From Umbelopsis ramanniana AG (Eukaryota; Mucoromycota; Umbelopsidomycetes; Umbelopsidales; Umbelopsidaceae), in assembly GCF_025399195.1 (NCBI RefSeq), contig NW_026252094.1:372001-436000 (forward strand): a stretch of DNA of 64,000 nt, given 5' to 3'. The position numbers and the translations under genes are program-made. Of the stretch, positions 12,631 to 23,074 are shown piece after piece; the stretch's first letter is position 1; each line of letters opens with the position of its first letter. The notes under the pieces were generated by a model. The model was not told the origin of the DNA, searched no databases, and was given only the letters and a program-made list of their open reading frames with translations.

Positions 12631-14568
12631 ATGTTCCAGAAGAAGCAGCTTGACAATTCAGCCTTGCAGCAGGAAAAGGGATGGGCCACCCAGGGTGGTA
12701 TGTTGAAGTTGTACTGGTATTCAGCTGTTCTCGTCGTCAACTCTGCCATTAACGGTTACGATGGTAGTATGATGAACGTAAGATCACTCTCTATGATTTT
12801 CTTTCATTTGTCATGTTCGGGAATGCTGATCCCTTCCACTTTTCTTTTTGTAAATTTCATCAACAGGGTCTTCAAGTCTTGGATACTTGGACTTCCTGTA
12901 AGTAATCAAGACGCTGAATTAATGTGTAAATCGATTCAACAAAAAAAAAACTCATTCATTTTTCTTTGACCATTTCTTTAGATTTCCAAAACCCCAGCTC
13001 CTCTTCACTCGGTCTATTGAATGCCATTCAACAAGTTGGTGGTATTTGTGCTCTTTTCTTCGCTTACCAGCTTACCGATCGTCTTGGTCGTAGAATGGCT
13101 ATTATGGTAAGCGATTTAATTCAAAGAACATCAAAAAACGCCATGTATTACTCTCCATACTAAACAACCCCTTTGACAATTTGTAGATCGGTTCCCTTAT
13201 TGTCTTGTTGGGTGTTGGTCTTCAGGGTGGCTCTACTAATGTCGGCATGTTCATTGGTGCTCGTTTCCTCATTGGTTTCGGTACTGCTATCTCCGGTAAT
13301 GCTGCTCCTACTCTCATTGTCGAAATTTCTCATCCCAAGCAACGTGGTACTGTGACCGGTGTAAGTGATTTTTTATTGTTTTACCGGCAACATATTATTT
13401 GGACCCCCGACTGATTCTCAGGTTTCGACACCCAGATTTACAACTCCTCATGGTACCTGGGATCTATCATTGCCGCCTGGACTACCTTTGGTACTTTCTA
13501 TATCCCCAACGAATGGAGTTGGAGAATCCCTTCCATTCTTCAGGGTCTCTTCTCTCTTATCCAGGTTATCTTCATCTTCACTCTTCCCGAATCTCCTAGA
13601 TGGTTGATTTCCAGAAAGAGAGAGGACGAAGCCCTTCAGATTTTGGCCAATCTCCACGGTAACGGCGATCCCAACAATGAACTCGTCCAGTTTGAATACC
13701 GCGAAATCGTCGAAACCATCCGTCTCGAACAAGCTGCTGCTAACCGTTCATGGTTTGATCTTGTCAATACTCGTGAGTTGTTTTGTCTCAGTATTTTGTT
13801 TATTTGATGTCGCAGGTGATTAATTCAATGGGATACATTTTAGCCGGAAACCGAAAGAGATCTTTCCTCGTTGTTGCTGTTGGTTTCTTCTCACAATGGT
13901 CCGGTAACGGTCTTGTTTCCTACTATATCAACAAGGTTTTGAACGGTATTGGTATTACCAACACTGTCACCAAATTCGTTATCAATGGTGTTTTGCAAAT
14001 CTTCAACTTGTTCGCCGCCTACTTCGGTTCATGGCTCATTGAACGTGTGGGTCGTCGCCCATTGTTCTTGATTGCTACCACTGGTATGTTGATCACTTTC
14101 GCCATCTGGACCGGTTTGGCCGCCCATGCTACCTCCGATGGAAACTCCAACTCCGGCATCGGAGCTGCTTTCGTCACCTTCATTTTCATCTACTACTTCT
14201 TCTACGATATCGCATGGAGTCCTCTCACTATCGCCTATCCCGTCGAAATTCTTCCTTTCAGCATCCGTGCCAAGGGTATGGCTCTCTCCTCCCTTGCTGT
14301 CAATGCCGCTCTTTTCTTCAACTCCTATGTCAATCCCATTGCTCTTGAGGCCATTGACTGGAAGTACTACCTCGTCTATGTCATTTGGATTGCCGTCGAA
14401 CTTGTTGTCGTCTACTTCTTCTTTGTCGAAACATCTGGTTACACTCTTGAAGAGTTGGTCGTTGTGTTCGATGGCGAGAATGCTGAGCTTTCCGACTTGG
14501 ACAGAGCCGCCATCGCTTTGGAGAACGAGAAGACCAATGCTCCTGTCTCCGAGAAGACCGAAGCCTAA
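12631..14568 (+). CDS. MFS sugar porter (hexose/lactose-permease-like)
   Basis: A 12-TM major facilitator of the sugar-porter family, probably a plasma-membrane sugar:H+ symporter. Six exons (12631-12777, 12867-12897, 12982-13106, 13187-13358, 13422-13772, 13844-14568) give 516 residues. Diagnostic motifs are the TM1 region NSAINGYDGSMMN, DRLGRR between TM2 and TM3, PESPRWL before the central loop, ERVGRRPL between TM8 and TM9, and a C-terminal ETSGYTLEEL. Exon 2 is only 31 nt. The intron after exon 4 keeps frame only if the donor is GTGTAAGT rather than the GTAAGT two bases later. Substrate is not assignable from sequence; the segment around the exon 4/5 join recalls fungal lactose-permease-like members. 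Confidence 0.92.
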
Positions 14569-14941
14569 TGGCCTTGCCTACGTTCAAAATATCTGTAATA
14601 CCTATTAATTTTGTATAACAATAAAACCCATTTCTTTATATTGTTACAGTAAACTATGTCGAAGCGACTTTTACTTCATGAATCAGACCCACTTGCATGG
14701 CCTGACCTTTATTTTATTTTTCCAATTTACACAGTTTAACCAATCATAGCGCGTCAAAAGGTATTCCTGGAAACACCCGCCCAAAAATAGCCCACAGGCC
14801 AGAAAATAAGGTGTTACACACTGCGAGGCTGTTTGAAATCCAGGAGAAGGAAAAAAAAATAATAAAAGCTGCAGGAAGACAGTTTCTCTCTCGCTTCATC
14901 CTACTTTTTTTGTCCTTCAACTTTCACTTGATTCGACGAAC
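14569..14941 (+). other. Intergenic with 3' signal and CT-rich promoter
   Basis: 373 bp. An aataaa polyadenylation-like signal lies at about 14621. Upstream of the chitin deacetylase ATG is an aataaaag TATA-like site near 14862 and a pyrimidine-rich leader. Nothing else seen. Confidence 0.4.
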
Positions 14942-16842
14942 ATGAAGTCTCTTGCAACCTCCCTCGCAGTGGCTGCTGCATTCTTATCATCTTTTGTCTT
15001 GGCCCAAGACGGTACACCCACTATCGTTCAGGGCGGCACTAACCCTTATACTTGCGACCCAACAAAGTGTATTGCTCCCAAATGCATGTGTGCTTCCCAA
15101 ACACCCCCTGGAGGCATTAAGCCCGCCGATGCCCCGCAATTTGTTACCATCACTTTTGACGATTCCGTTCAACCTGAGCTACTCCAAACTGCTTACGATC
15201 TCCTCAATGTCCAGTAAGTGTTGATATCCGGGCACAGTCGAAGGCGTCTGAATAAGAATGTATAGCTCACTGTCTGCTTTCCCAGAAATCCCAATGGTTG
15301 CAAAGCCAAGGGCTCATGGTATGTCTCTATGATGTACACTGACTTTTCTTTGGTCCAAAGCTGGTTTGCTCAAGGTAAGAAACGTTGTTTGACGTTTGGA
15401 CTGAGGTGTTACAAAGCCAAATCTCCTCTCCTCCCATGTCAACATGATGACTGACCTTGGTTCATTTCCCCTCTGCAATTAGGCAATGAAGTGGCCGACC
15501 ACACTTTCACTCATGTTGGAACTCCTTCTGCACAGTAAGCAAATTTTCTTTCTCTGTTTAGATTGATTCCTGCCCGCCCACCCACGCGTGGTTGTACGAA
15601 AATATATTAACGGTGCATGGCCTTCTTCTCGTTTGACTAATAGGGAAATTCAAGCTGCTGCTGATATGTTGAAGGCTTATGCTGGTGTTCCACATGGCAT
15701 GCTGAAAGGTTTCCGCGCTCCTTTCTTGAACTACACCGCTGATACTCTCAAGGAAATCGCTGCTCAAGGCTTCTTGTATGACACTTCTGCTACCGCTGTC
15801 GTTGATGATTGCTACTGGTAATGTCATGTTTGCTTCTAAAAACATCATAGTTTGAGACCCCCGTTTGACCTTTTGTTATGAAACTAGGCCGTATACTTTG
15901 GACAATGGTCTAGCTAATGATTGTTGGACAGGTGAGTTTTGCGTGGTAGGAATGATGATCTATTTGTTATTTCATGCACTGACTTTTTTGGGCTTCCTCA
16001 CCTCAGGTATCTGTAACCCTGGCACCGTCAATCTCCCTGGCGTTTGGGAAGTGCCCATGTACGCTGTCTTAGACAATGCCAGTATCCCTCAACTTATGGA
16101 TGTGTACCTCGCCGGTACCCCTGCTGATGTTACTACCTGGTCTCAGACTAACTTTGATCGCCATTACAACGGCAACCGTCAGCCTTTCGGTATCTATGTT
16201 CACCCTACCCATTTGACTAACTATGCTGGTTTGCCTGATGCCACTGCACTTAAGAGTGGTGTTGTCAGCTTCATTCAAAGCTTGGCTTCCAAGCCCGATG
16301 TCTGGTTTGTCACCAACGATCAACTTCTTCAATGGATGCAAAACCCTGTTCCTGCTTCTCAACTTGCAAGCCAATCCTACATGCAATGCTCAAAGCCTGT
16401 TACTCCCAAGGAAATTTGCAACGGTCTTGAAAACCTCAACTACAATTCCACTGTGGTCACTGGCGATCTCATCAATGCTTGTAACTTCAACACTTCCAAT
16501 TTCGCTACCTGCTTCAATTGCCCCGGCTCAGCTCCCTCTTTGCAAACCCCAGTTCCTGCCTCTGGTGTTGCAAATGGCACCGCTGGTTATCGCACTCCTT
16601 TGCCTGATAACTGCAATCCACTCTGGTGGGATCCTGTTGCTGGACAGTGTTTGTGTACTACCTCATCCTGCGCTTACCAAGATACTTCCGTGCCTAAGCA
16701 ACAGAACAGCACCAACGGTACTACCAGCGGATCAGCATCTCCTTCTACCTCAGGAACGGCCGCCAGCAGCGCCGCCCCTGGTCCTGTTGCTGCTACCGCT
16801 TTGACCATGGCAGCTGCACTTTTGACCGCCTTCATTTTGTAA
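14942..16842 (+). CDS. Chitin deacetylase, GPI-anchored type (CE4)
   Basis: A secreted polysaccharide deacetylase that would convert chitin to chitosan in the cell wall, a hallmark polymer of Mucoromycota. Six exons (14942-15213, 15286-15374, 15483-15534, 15644-15817, 15888-15931, 16007-16842) give 488 residues. The signal peptide ends near residue 21 (SSFVLA). NodB-type motifs are intact: TFDD at 71-74, HTFTH at 127-131 (metal-binding His pair) and RAPF near 162. A Cys-containing region and a Ser/Thr/Ala-rich stretch precede a C-terminal hydrophobic tail (AATALTMAAALLTAFIL), typical of a GPI-attachment signal. The enzyme therefore looks catalytically competent and wall-attached. Confidence 0.92.
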
Positions 16843-17685
16843 AAAGATAAACCCATCTTTTCTTTTCGTTTTCTAGAATAGAAGCACACCACACTAGCAT
16901 ATTTGTTTTGCGTTATCACCACCCATAGTACAAAGATCTTTGCCCCAACCTGCTATAGTATAATAAAATGTATGCAAGTTTACTAAATTATTAAACGGAG
17001 AAGCATATCCACAATAAACGGAATGTAAATGATGTATTGCATGAAGTATCCGATGTAGAAACGACCCTAGTATATATGCTGTGCGCCGTCTGATTGCGCC
17101 GTCTGGTCATTCTTGCTAAACATGAACTACTGACGAAATGGACAAGCAGCCATGGTCAGCAAAGCATAACAGGGTCTTTTCATCCGCAAGCAAATGAGCT
17201 GTTGGTCACAAAAGGGCATCGTATATCCTGAGGACAGCGAACATGCTTTGTCACTGTTGGGTATAACCTTTACCCATTTCTGTGTATCGGTGGTTTTGTT
17301 TCTATATCATCGCCTGAGCTGTTGAATATGCCAGCTTTCGGAGCCACTATAAACATACCGTCTTGCATAGACTATTTGTCGGCAATAATGCCCACGCCTG
17401 CCTGATGAGATGCATTGTAATCATTACCCAGCCATATTGTACAATGTGACCTTCTTAGAGCGAAACATCAACTAACACCTAGATACATCATGCCTTTCAG
17501 CCCAAGAACGGGTGCGAGATTTTTTTCCAAATTTGATCTATTTATTAGACTGCATGATTGAAACATCGAGATAATGGCGAAAATATACATAATGAGTTGA
17601 AATAATATAACGACTGCTTGGAGTGAAGTATCAATATGTTTGCAAGGTCCTGATAGACATGTCTTACGCGTCACCATGATGCAAA
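16843..17685. other. Intergenic between convergent genes
   Basis: 843 bp AT-rich spacer. It holds a short direct repeat of gcgccgtctg near 17080-17105 and no gene with support. Confidence 0.4.
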
Positions 17686-18177
17686 CTAAGGTTCAAAAGG
17701 TTTATAATCTTCAAAATCACAGTTACCGATGGGCAAGTTCGTAGCAGGCGCCCATATTTCGGAAGCGAGCAATCGCCCTGATTTCAGTACGGTGCCAGTA
17801 CACTTGAGGTCGTCGGTTTCTTCGTCGTCCTCGAATTCATAACCTGTGTGGACAAGCAGAAATGTGTCATCCTTCATGGACTGTTGGTCTGCTATAAAGA
17901 ACGTTTCAGTTGCCCTTGGTACCAGGTCTTGAACCGTCAAATTCTCAAATTGAGGTCCTTCCAACACGCACATGAAGGCCATGCCGCCCCCTTCATCGCC
18001 ACATTGATACGAGCCGCCACCGGCATACTTGCGGCATACTTTTAAAAATGGTCCAGGTTTGGCTGCCAGCTCCAATAATCGCTCCCATTTTGCGTCGTCT
18101 GAATAATCCGTTCGAAAACATGCAACTTCGACTTTATGAATATCTTGCTCTGTGTGGAGATCTGCGGTGATAGTCAT
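17686..18177 (-). CDS. Hypothetical 163-aa protein, DUF6924-like (paralog A)
   Basis: A single-exon gene from ATG 18177. The N-terminal motif FRTDYSDDAKWERLL resembles the start of the DUF6924 domain family as I remember it (an RTD[YF]SD..W pattern); function is unknown. A mid-protein segment LEGPQFENLTVQDL and the FIADQQSMKDDTFLLV core align with the neighbour at 18578-19033, so the two are tandem duplicates about 400 bp apart. No signal peptide or membrane segment, hence probably cytosolic. A TATA-like element (minus strand, around 18234-18244) and a palindrome at 18288-18313 lie upstream. Confidence 0.75.
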   Translation of the reverse strand: MTITADLHTEQDIHKVEVACFRTDYSDDAKWERLLELAAKPGPFLKVCRKYAGGGSYQCGDEGGGMAFMCVLEGPQFENLTVQDLVPRATETFFIADQQSMKDDTFLLVHTGYEFEDDEETDDLKCTGTVLKSGRLLASEIWAPATNLPIGNCDFEDYKPFEP

Positions 18178-18577
18178 TGTATGATAGAGGGAATGAAGAG
18201 GTGTGGATGGATATCTACGAGATTTGGGACGAGTTTTTATATTGTGTTATGTTACCCTTCAGCCACTCTGCTTATTTAAGAAGAGGAGGTAACCCATAGC
18301 AACCGTTGCCTGGCGTCGTCGTGCAAGCGCCACTGTTCAACCATGCTAACTCAGCATACCGCATCAACGTTTTACCTGACCAAGAAATGTTATTGGCGTG
18401 CTTATCATATCATTTTGCTGCATCCAATCTCATCGAGTGTCAAACAGATGAAAAGATAAATATGAGAAACCACCGCAGTTTGAAGAGCAAATGTCATTAC
18501 ATCAATCCATCGTTCTATTCTTACTACAAAATAGCTGTGTGCTGAAGCATTGACATTTTTTATCAAACTCGGTCAAG
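18178..18577 (-). other. Spacer and promoter between tandem paralogs
   Basis: 400 bp. It contains the TATA-like element and palindrome of the left paralog and the 3' end of the right paralog. No gene seen. Confidence 0.4.
18288..18313. promoter_or_regulatory. Palindromic upstream element (copy 1), X-box-like
   Basis: A 26-bp element about 110 bp upstream of the left paralog's ATG. It contains GTAACC-CAT-AGCAAC, fitting the RFX X-box pattern GTNRCC-N3-RGYAAC, and the core GCAAC-C-GTTGC. It matches copy 2 (19133-19158) at 21 of 26 positions. The match is seen; RFX binding is inference. Confidence 0.5.
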
Positions 18578-19033
18578 TCATCCCCGCCGCGTTACCAACA
18601 GCAGACTAGTTAGAGGTACCCAAATATCTGCAGCATGATATCTTGTTGTTTTTAGGAAACTTCCAATCATCCTTAGCTCGCCGGTCTTTTCGTCTTCCTC
18701 AAAAATGGCGTCGTTATAAGCAAGTACGAAAGTGCCATCTTCCATAGATTGCTTGTCGGCCATCAAGTATACTTCAGTTGCTATATGTTGCAGGTCTTGA
18801 GCCGTCATGTTTTTGTATTCGTGTCCTTCAATCACAAGCATGTCGTCGGTCCCTTTGCAAGGTTTAAGCGAGCGGCCTTCATGCCCACATCCATTGACCC
18901 GTATATTAGGATTCTTTGTTAACGCCAACAACCGTCTCCATTTCGAATCGTCTGAATAGTCCGTTCTATAGCAAAGAGCGCCATCGTATTCCTGAAAGTC
19001 TTCCTTCTTGTGTAGAGTTGCGCTGTCACCCAT
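18578..19033 (-). CDS. Hypothetical 151-aa protein, DUF6924-like (paralog B)
   Basis: A single-exon gene from ATG 19033, paralogous to the gene at 17686-18177. It shares the RTDYSDD.KW.RLL motif near residue 23, the NMTAQDL segment, a MADKQSMEDGTFVL core and a C-terminal ADIWVPLTSL block (EIWAPATNL in the partner). The two copies have diverged strongly in between, including different Cys placement, so the duplication is not recent. A TATA-like sequence (tatataa, 19091-19097) and a palindrome copy (19133-19158) lie upstream at almost the same spacing as in the partner. Function unknown. Confidence 0.75.
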   Translation of the reverse strand: MGDSATLHKKEDFQEYDGALCYRTDYSDDSKWRRLLALTKNPNIRVNGCGHEGRSLKPCKGTDDMLVIEGHEYKNMTAQDLQHIATEVYLMADKQSMEDGTFVLAYNDAIFEEDEKTGELRMIGSFLKTTRYHAADIWVPLTSLLLVTRRG

Positions 19034-19463
19034 TGTGTGGGATTGTAGATAGAGAGGTTATTGAAGGAGTGTGATATCTGTGACCGAACTTATATAATTT
19101 TGCGTTACAATCATAACGTTGGACAATGGAAAGGGCAACCATAGCAACGGTTGCCAGGAAAGTTACAATTACCTTGAGATCACGCACGCCACCAACCAAG
19201 AACAAAAACTTCGACATGCCAATCAAAGCATGGTAAGCGGAAATTTTTGGGGAGGGTGCATGGGAAATAATACTCATTTTGTTTATTATGATCGAGCATA
19301 CAGGAACATGAAAAAGAATGGGAAGGAAGAAAAGGGATCCATAAAACTCTTGGCAATATATATTTTAACACAAACAAGGAAAACGAAGAAGAGGACACCG
19401 TTCTGGTGGGAATAATAAAAAGGGGATAAAGAAAATTACGAAAGGACATAGTGCGTCAACCAG
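19034..19463. other. Promoter of paralog B and 3' flank of CBS-PB1 gene
   Basis: 430 bp holding the TATA-like site and palindrome of the left gene and the AT-rich 3' flank of the right gene. No coding support. Confidence 0.4.
19133..19158. promoter_or_regulatory. Palindromic upstream element (copy 2)
   Basis: Located about 100 bp upstream of ATG 19033. GGCAACC-ATAGCAAC-GGTTGCC is a perfect 7-bp inverted repeat with an 8-nt centre, and the core GCAAC-G-GTTGC is the reverse complement of the copy 1 core. Confidence 0.5.
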
Positions 19464-22041
19464 CTAATATCTGCTTGAACTTGAAGTGACTTTGCTAATG
19501 GTGAATACAGTAGCAATGACTACACCAAGGAAGGTGACGGCGGCAGGGAGAAGCAGGTCATCAGGTATAGGAATGCCGTATTCTTCAGCGATACCTCGCT
19601 TAGCACCACGTTTGCCAGACCGCTTGCGTTCTGTCGATTCCGCATCACTTTGCTCGGATTCTTCGTCGCTGGTCAATGTCTCCCTTCTGCTACCTTTAGT
19701 TTTCTTGGATTTCTTTTGTTTCTTTTCCGTCTCAACAACAGCTTCTTCCAAAGCGGGTGTAGCTTGTTCCATTACAGTGGGATTGACAGAAATTTCGTTT
19801 GGCTTCTCTTCAACTTCAGTAGGCGTGATAGTGGAAGCAGGAGGAGCAACTGGGTTGCTGATGGTATCTAGGACAAGGAGCCTTACACGATCATGACCTT
19901 GTCTGCGAGCTAGTGAAACGGCATCCATCAAATCTTGATTAGAGGTCATTAAGACATAGTCATTTTCGTCGTCCAAGTAGGAAATCTGAAGCCAGTCTTC
20001 CTCTTCCTCAGATGGTGGGGCAGAGCCAACGACTTCAACATAAGACTGAGACAATGAGAGATGCTCTGTCATCAATTTACTACGGATGGTACTTTTCAAA
20101 GTGTCGAAATCGGTATAATCGGATTTTAAGCGATGTGTTTTACCCATGGCTGAAGTAAACTTGAAAGCGAAGGTACCATCATCTCTGGATCGCATTTGTT
20201 GACTGCTAACTGTGGATCTGTTTTCATCGTTGGCTACTGAAGCACTGTCTTGTGGTGTGATTTCAGGGAAGTTGAGATGGGAAAGAACACGCTCTTGGTG
20301 AGGAGAATTGGGAGCTTGGAACATGTTGGAATTGGCGGCTTGAGAGAGGGAATCTGACACGGCCGATTCTGTTTCAGCATGTTCACCCATAGCAAAACTA
20401 CTCCAAAACTTTGAGCCATCCGTATCGGAGCCTTCAATACTGTTGATCTATCAACAGAAAGCATTGCAGACAACATATTTAGTACGCCATACAGATACTT
20501 ATCATGCACTGTTATCCAATCCACAACATCTCACCTGCTCCAATGTGGCATAAGTCAGCTTGAGCACGTCTACCAATCCAACAATATTCTTGTCTTCGTC
20601 CAATACAGGCAAGTTCAGGTAATGACCATCTGATGAAGGAGTTAGAGATAAATAATCAATGTAGGTTTATATCCACATCTCCGAAAACGTACCATGCATC
20701 TTCTTCAAAGCATCCAATATACTGGTATTAGGATGAGCAGTATCAGGGTGAGGTGTCATGACGCGTACAACCGAGCAGTTGTCAGGAGCCAACCCAGCGG
20801 CGATGACGCGCAAGACAATGTCTTTGGACTGACATGGAAATGGAAATTTAGGTTCGAGTCTGAATGCTGATAAAGCAGGCAAAAAGAGACTGTACTCACG
20901 GTAAAAATACCAGCCAATTCGCCATGGTCCATAACCAACACAGCTGTAGTATGATGTTCCTTCATAAGTTTAGCAACATCTCGAACTTGAGTTTTAACGC
21001 TGACTTCCACTGGGTATGCACCATCAAGTACAGTGTTAAGATCAGGGCAAGACATCTTTTCCCGCAAGGCTTCCATATATTGAACCAGTTGAATGGGGCC
21101 GTTGGACCATTCCTTTTCGACACCTTCCAAAGCATCATACAATTTCCTCGATGAACCAAAAGCACGCTCCATTTTGTCAAGAGCTTCATAGAGACATTTT
21201 GTAATATCCAGAAGACCGAATATATCGCCTTCGTCATTGCAAACCGGCTGGCATTGAAATCAGTACGCGAGAAGCAAAAATGTATCTTGTCTTCAAGGCA
21301 CACTTACCAAGTGTCTGAAACCACGTGAGACCATCAAGTTCAAAGCATCTTGAGCAGAGGTATCAGCTGTTACGCACATGGGTCCTTTGGTCATAATTTG
21401 CGCAACAGAGGTAGTTCTACAAAAACAGACGATGAGTCCTATTGGAGTAAAATATGAGTTGATATGGTGAAGTTCTCACCTAGCATCCAATGAATTGGCA
21501 ACAATGCGGTAAGCTAAATCTTTCGCCTATAAGGGGGTGAGAAAACGGTTAGTGGAGGGAATATTTTTCGAAAGTGCTTATGCAGATGGGTACTATAACA
21601 TACGGTGAAAATACCACTCAAGTGATCTTCCTCGTCGACAACGAGAACACAATCACTTCTCTTGGCAGCCATAAGCTGAGCAGCTTCTATGATCAGAATA
21701 TTCTCCTTCACAGTCAAAGCTTGAGCTGGTCTTAGGGCAGACACGGTACCAGCAACTTTCTTGGTCTGGCGAACTCTGGAGCTGCCTCCCCGTTTCTTGG
21801 ACAGTTCCTGTTCGATTTTTTTTCGAATAGCCTAGCAAATAACAGAAAAATGATTTAGCAGATTGGCTAAGAGTACAGTATTTACGACGTGCAAAGCTTG
21901 TTGAGCTGAGCGTACCTCGTCCTTCCTGGTTTGGCGCTGACGGCTGACATTACTACCGGAGGCGACGGACATATTATCGTCGAGAAGAGATTGCGTCTCT
22001 CTGAAACGCTTGCTACTGGTTGAAGACACAACTGACGACAT
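19464..22041 (-). CDS. CBS-domain and PB1-domain protein with C-terminal tail anchor
   Basis: Eight exons (21916-22041, 21604-21831, 21480-21526, 21308-21416, 20900-21247, 20693-20828, 20535-20629, 19464-20447) splice to 690 residues. A Ser-rich N-terminus leads to two pairs of CBS motifs, seen as ALTVKENILIIEAAQLMAAK / CVLVVDEEDHLSGIFT, IMTKGPMCVTADTSAQDALN / DIFGLLDI, VSVKTQVRDVAKLMKE / VLVMDHGELAGIFT and VMTPHPDTAHPNTSILDALK / KNIVGLVDV. A PB1-like domain follows (KFTSAMGKTHRLKSD to YVLMTSNQDLMDAVS), then a Lys/Ser-rich stretch and one hydrophobic helix (LLLPAAVTFLGVVIATVFTI) near the C-terminus. The architecture matches the fungal group that includes fission-yeast mug70. CBS pairs usually sense adenosyl ligands; the target here is unknown. 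Confidence 0.9.
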
Positions 22042-23074
22042 GACTAATGTTGAGAAATTGACCAAAGCGTCAACAGGGGACAAACAACCACGCTGGAGCT
22101 GTTGCGGTTGCACAGGGTCAGGAAAAAAAAAATCATTTTCCTGTTGCTTGAGTAAAGTCAGCCAATCATATTCGGGAAATACTTCAGTCAAGGTATTGGA
22201 AGCAGTTCGCTACAGAGAGGTCTTAAAGAACAATAAGATTCTGTCAGAAAGTACGTGTTCCAACGTTGTTTCATTAGAAATGCAATTAAGTATTCTGTCG
22301 GAACGATTGTTACCGTGTTGGTGTTTTCAACCTTCTGTAAGCTGGCTTTACAATTTCTCCGGCAGCAGCTCCACCACACAGAGGCGCAATAACATGGTCG
22401 TTGCTTTATTATGACCATGGTGCTACGGAATGATCTATCAGAATTGTACAAATTCCCATCATTTTTTTTATTGACAATGTCATCTTTTTTTGATTGTCAA
22501 CAATCCCCCAGTGCTTGGATTGAAAATACGTCTCTATCATACTAACAGTGGTACAGTAAGATCAACCATCGTGAGGATATGCACAAATGTCGATAGATAT
22601 GGCGTATGAATGGCATTGTATGATAATTTTTATATCCATCCTTTCCAGCATGTTCTATACCCTATGATATTTGAACACTTGGCTATTGAAACCACGAAAA
22701 ATGAATTGACTCAACAACTGGCTAATAGCCCCAATTCGTGAAGGCGATTTCCAATAATATTATGTGTCATAAAAGCTGAGCATGCATGGCATTTTTTGAG
22801 ACTACTGAAGAGGTTTGTAGCATTATGACTGTATATGCTTCGTATCAGCGTTCTCAAAGGTGTTACTGCTCAGGGCCAACTTCTTTAACTTTCCATTATG
22901 TTCCAATCCGTGGTCTTGGCTGACACAAATTGGAATTTCATTGCCCGGTCGACGCCGGGCGCGGGGATTGAAAATTTCCCGGAACTTGTCATGACTCAAA
23001 AGAAAATAAGAAAAAAATAATAATAAATTTTCTATAAGCTTGACACTTCTGCAACCCCTTTGAATCCGTCCGTA
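22042..23074. other. Divergent intergenic region, CBS-PB1 / PPR
   Basis: 1.03 kb between divergent genes. The left part contains the CBS gene 5' flank; the right end holds a GC-rich palindrome listed separately. Open frames here lack ATG or support. Confidence 0.4.
22946..22957. promoter_or_regulatory. CGG-N6-CCG palindrome upstream of PPR gene
   Basis: CGG TCGACG CCG inside the larger inverted repeat GCCCGG...CCGGGC (22943-22960), about 118 bp before ATG 23075, in otherwise AT-rich DNA. CGG-N6-CCG is the half-site layout bound by some Zn2Cys6 factors. Function is inference. Confidence 0.35.

Noticed and set aside
18291-18310. Hairpin terminator reading of the GCAAC/GTTGC palindrome
   Set aside because: It lies upstream of TATA-like elements at two paralogous promoters, so a protein-binding site explains it better than a transcript hairpin.
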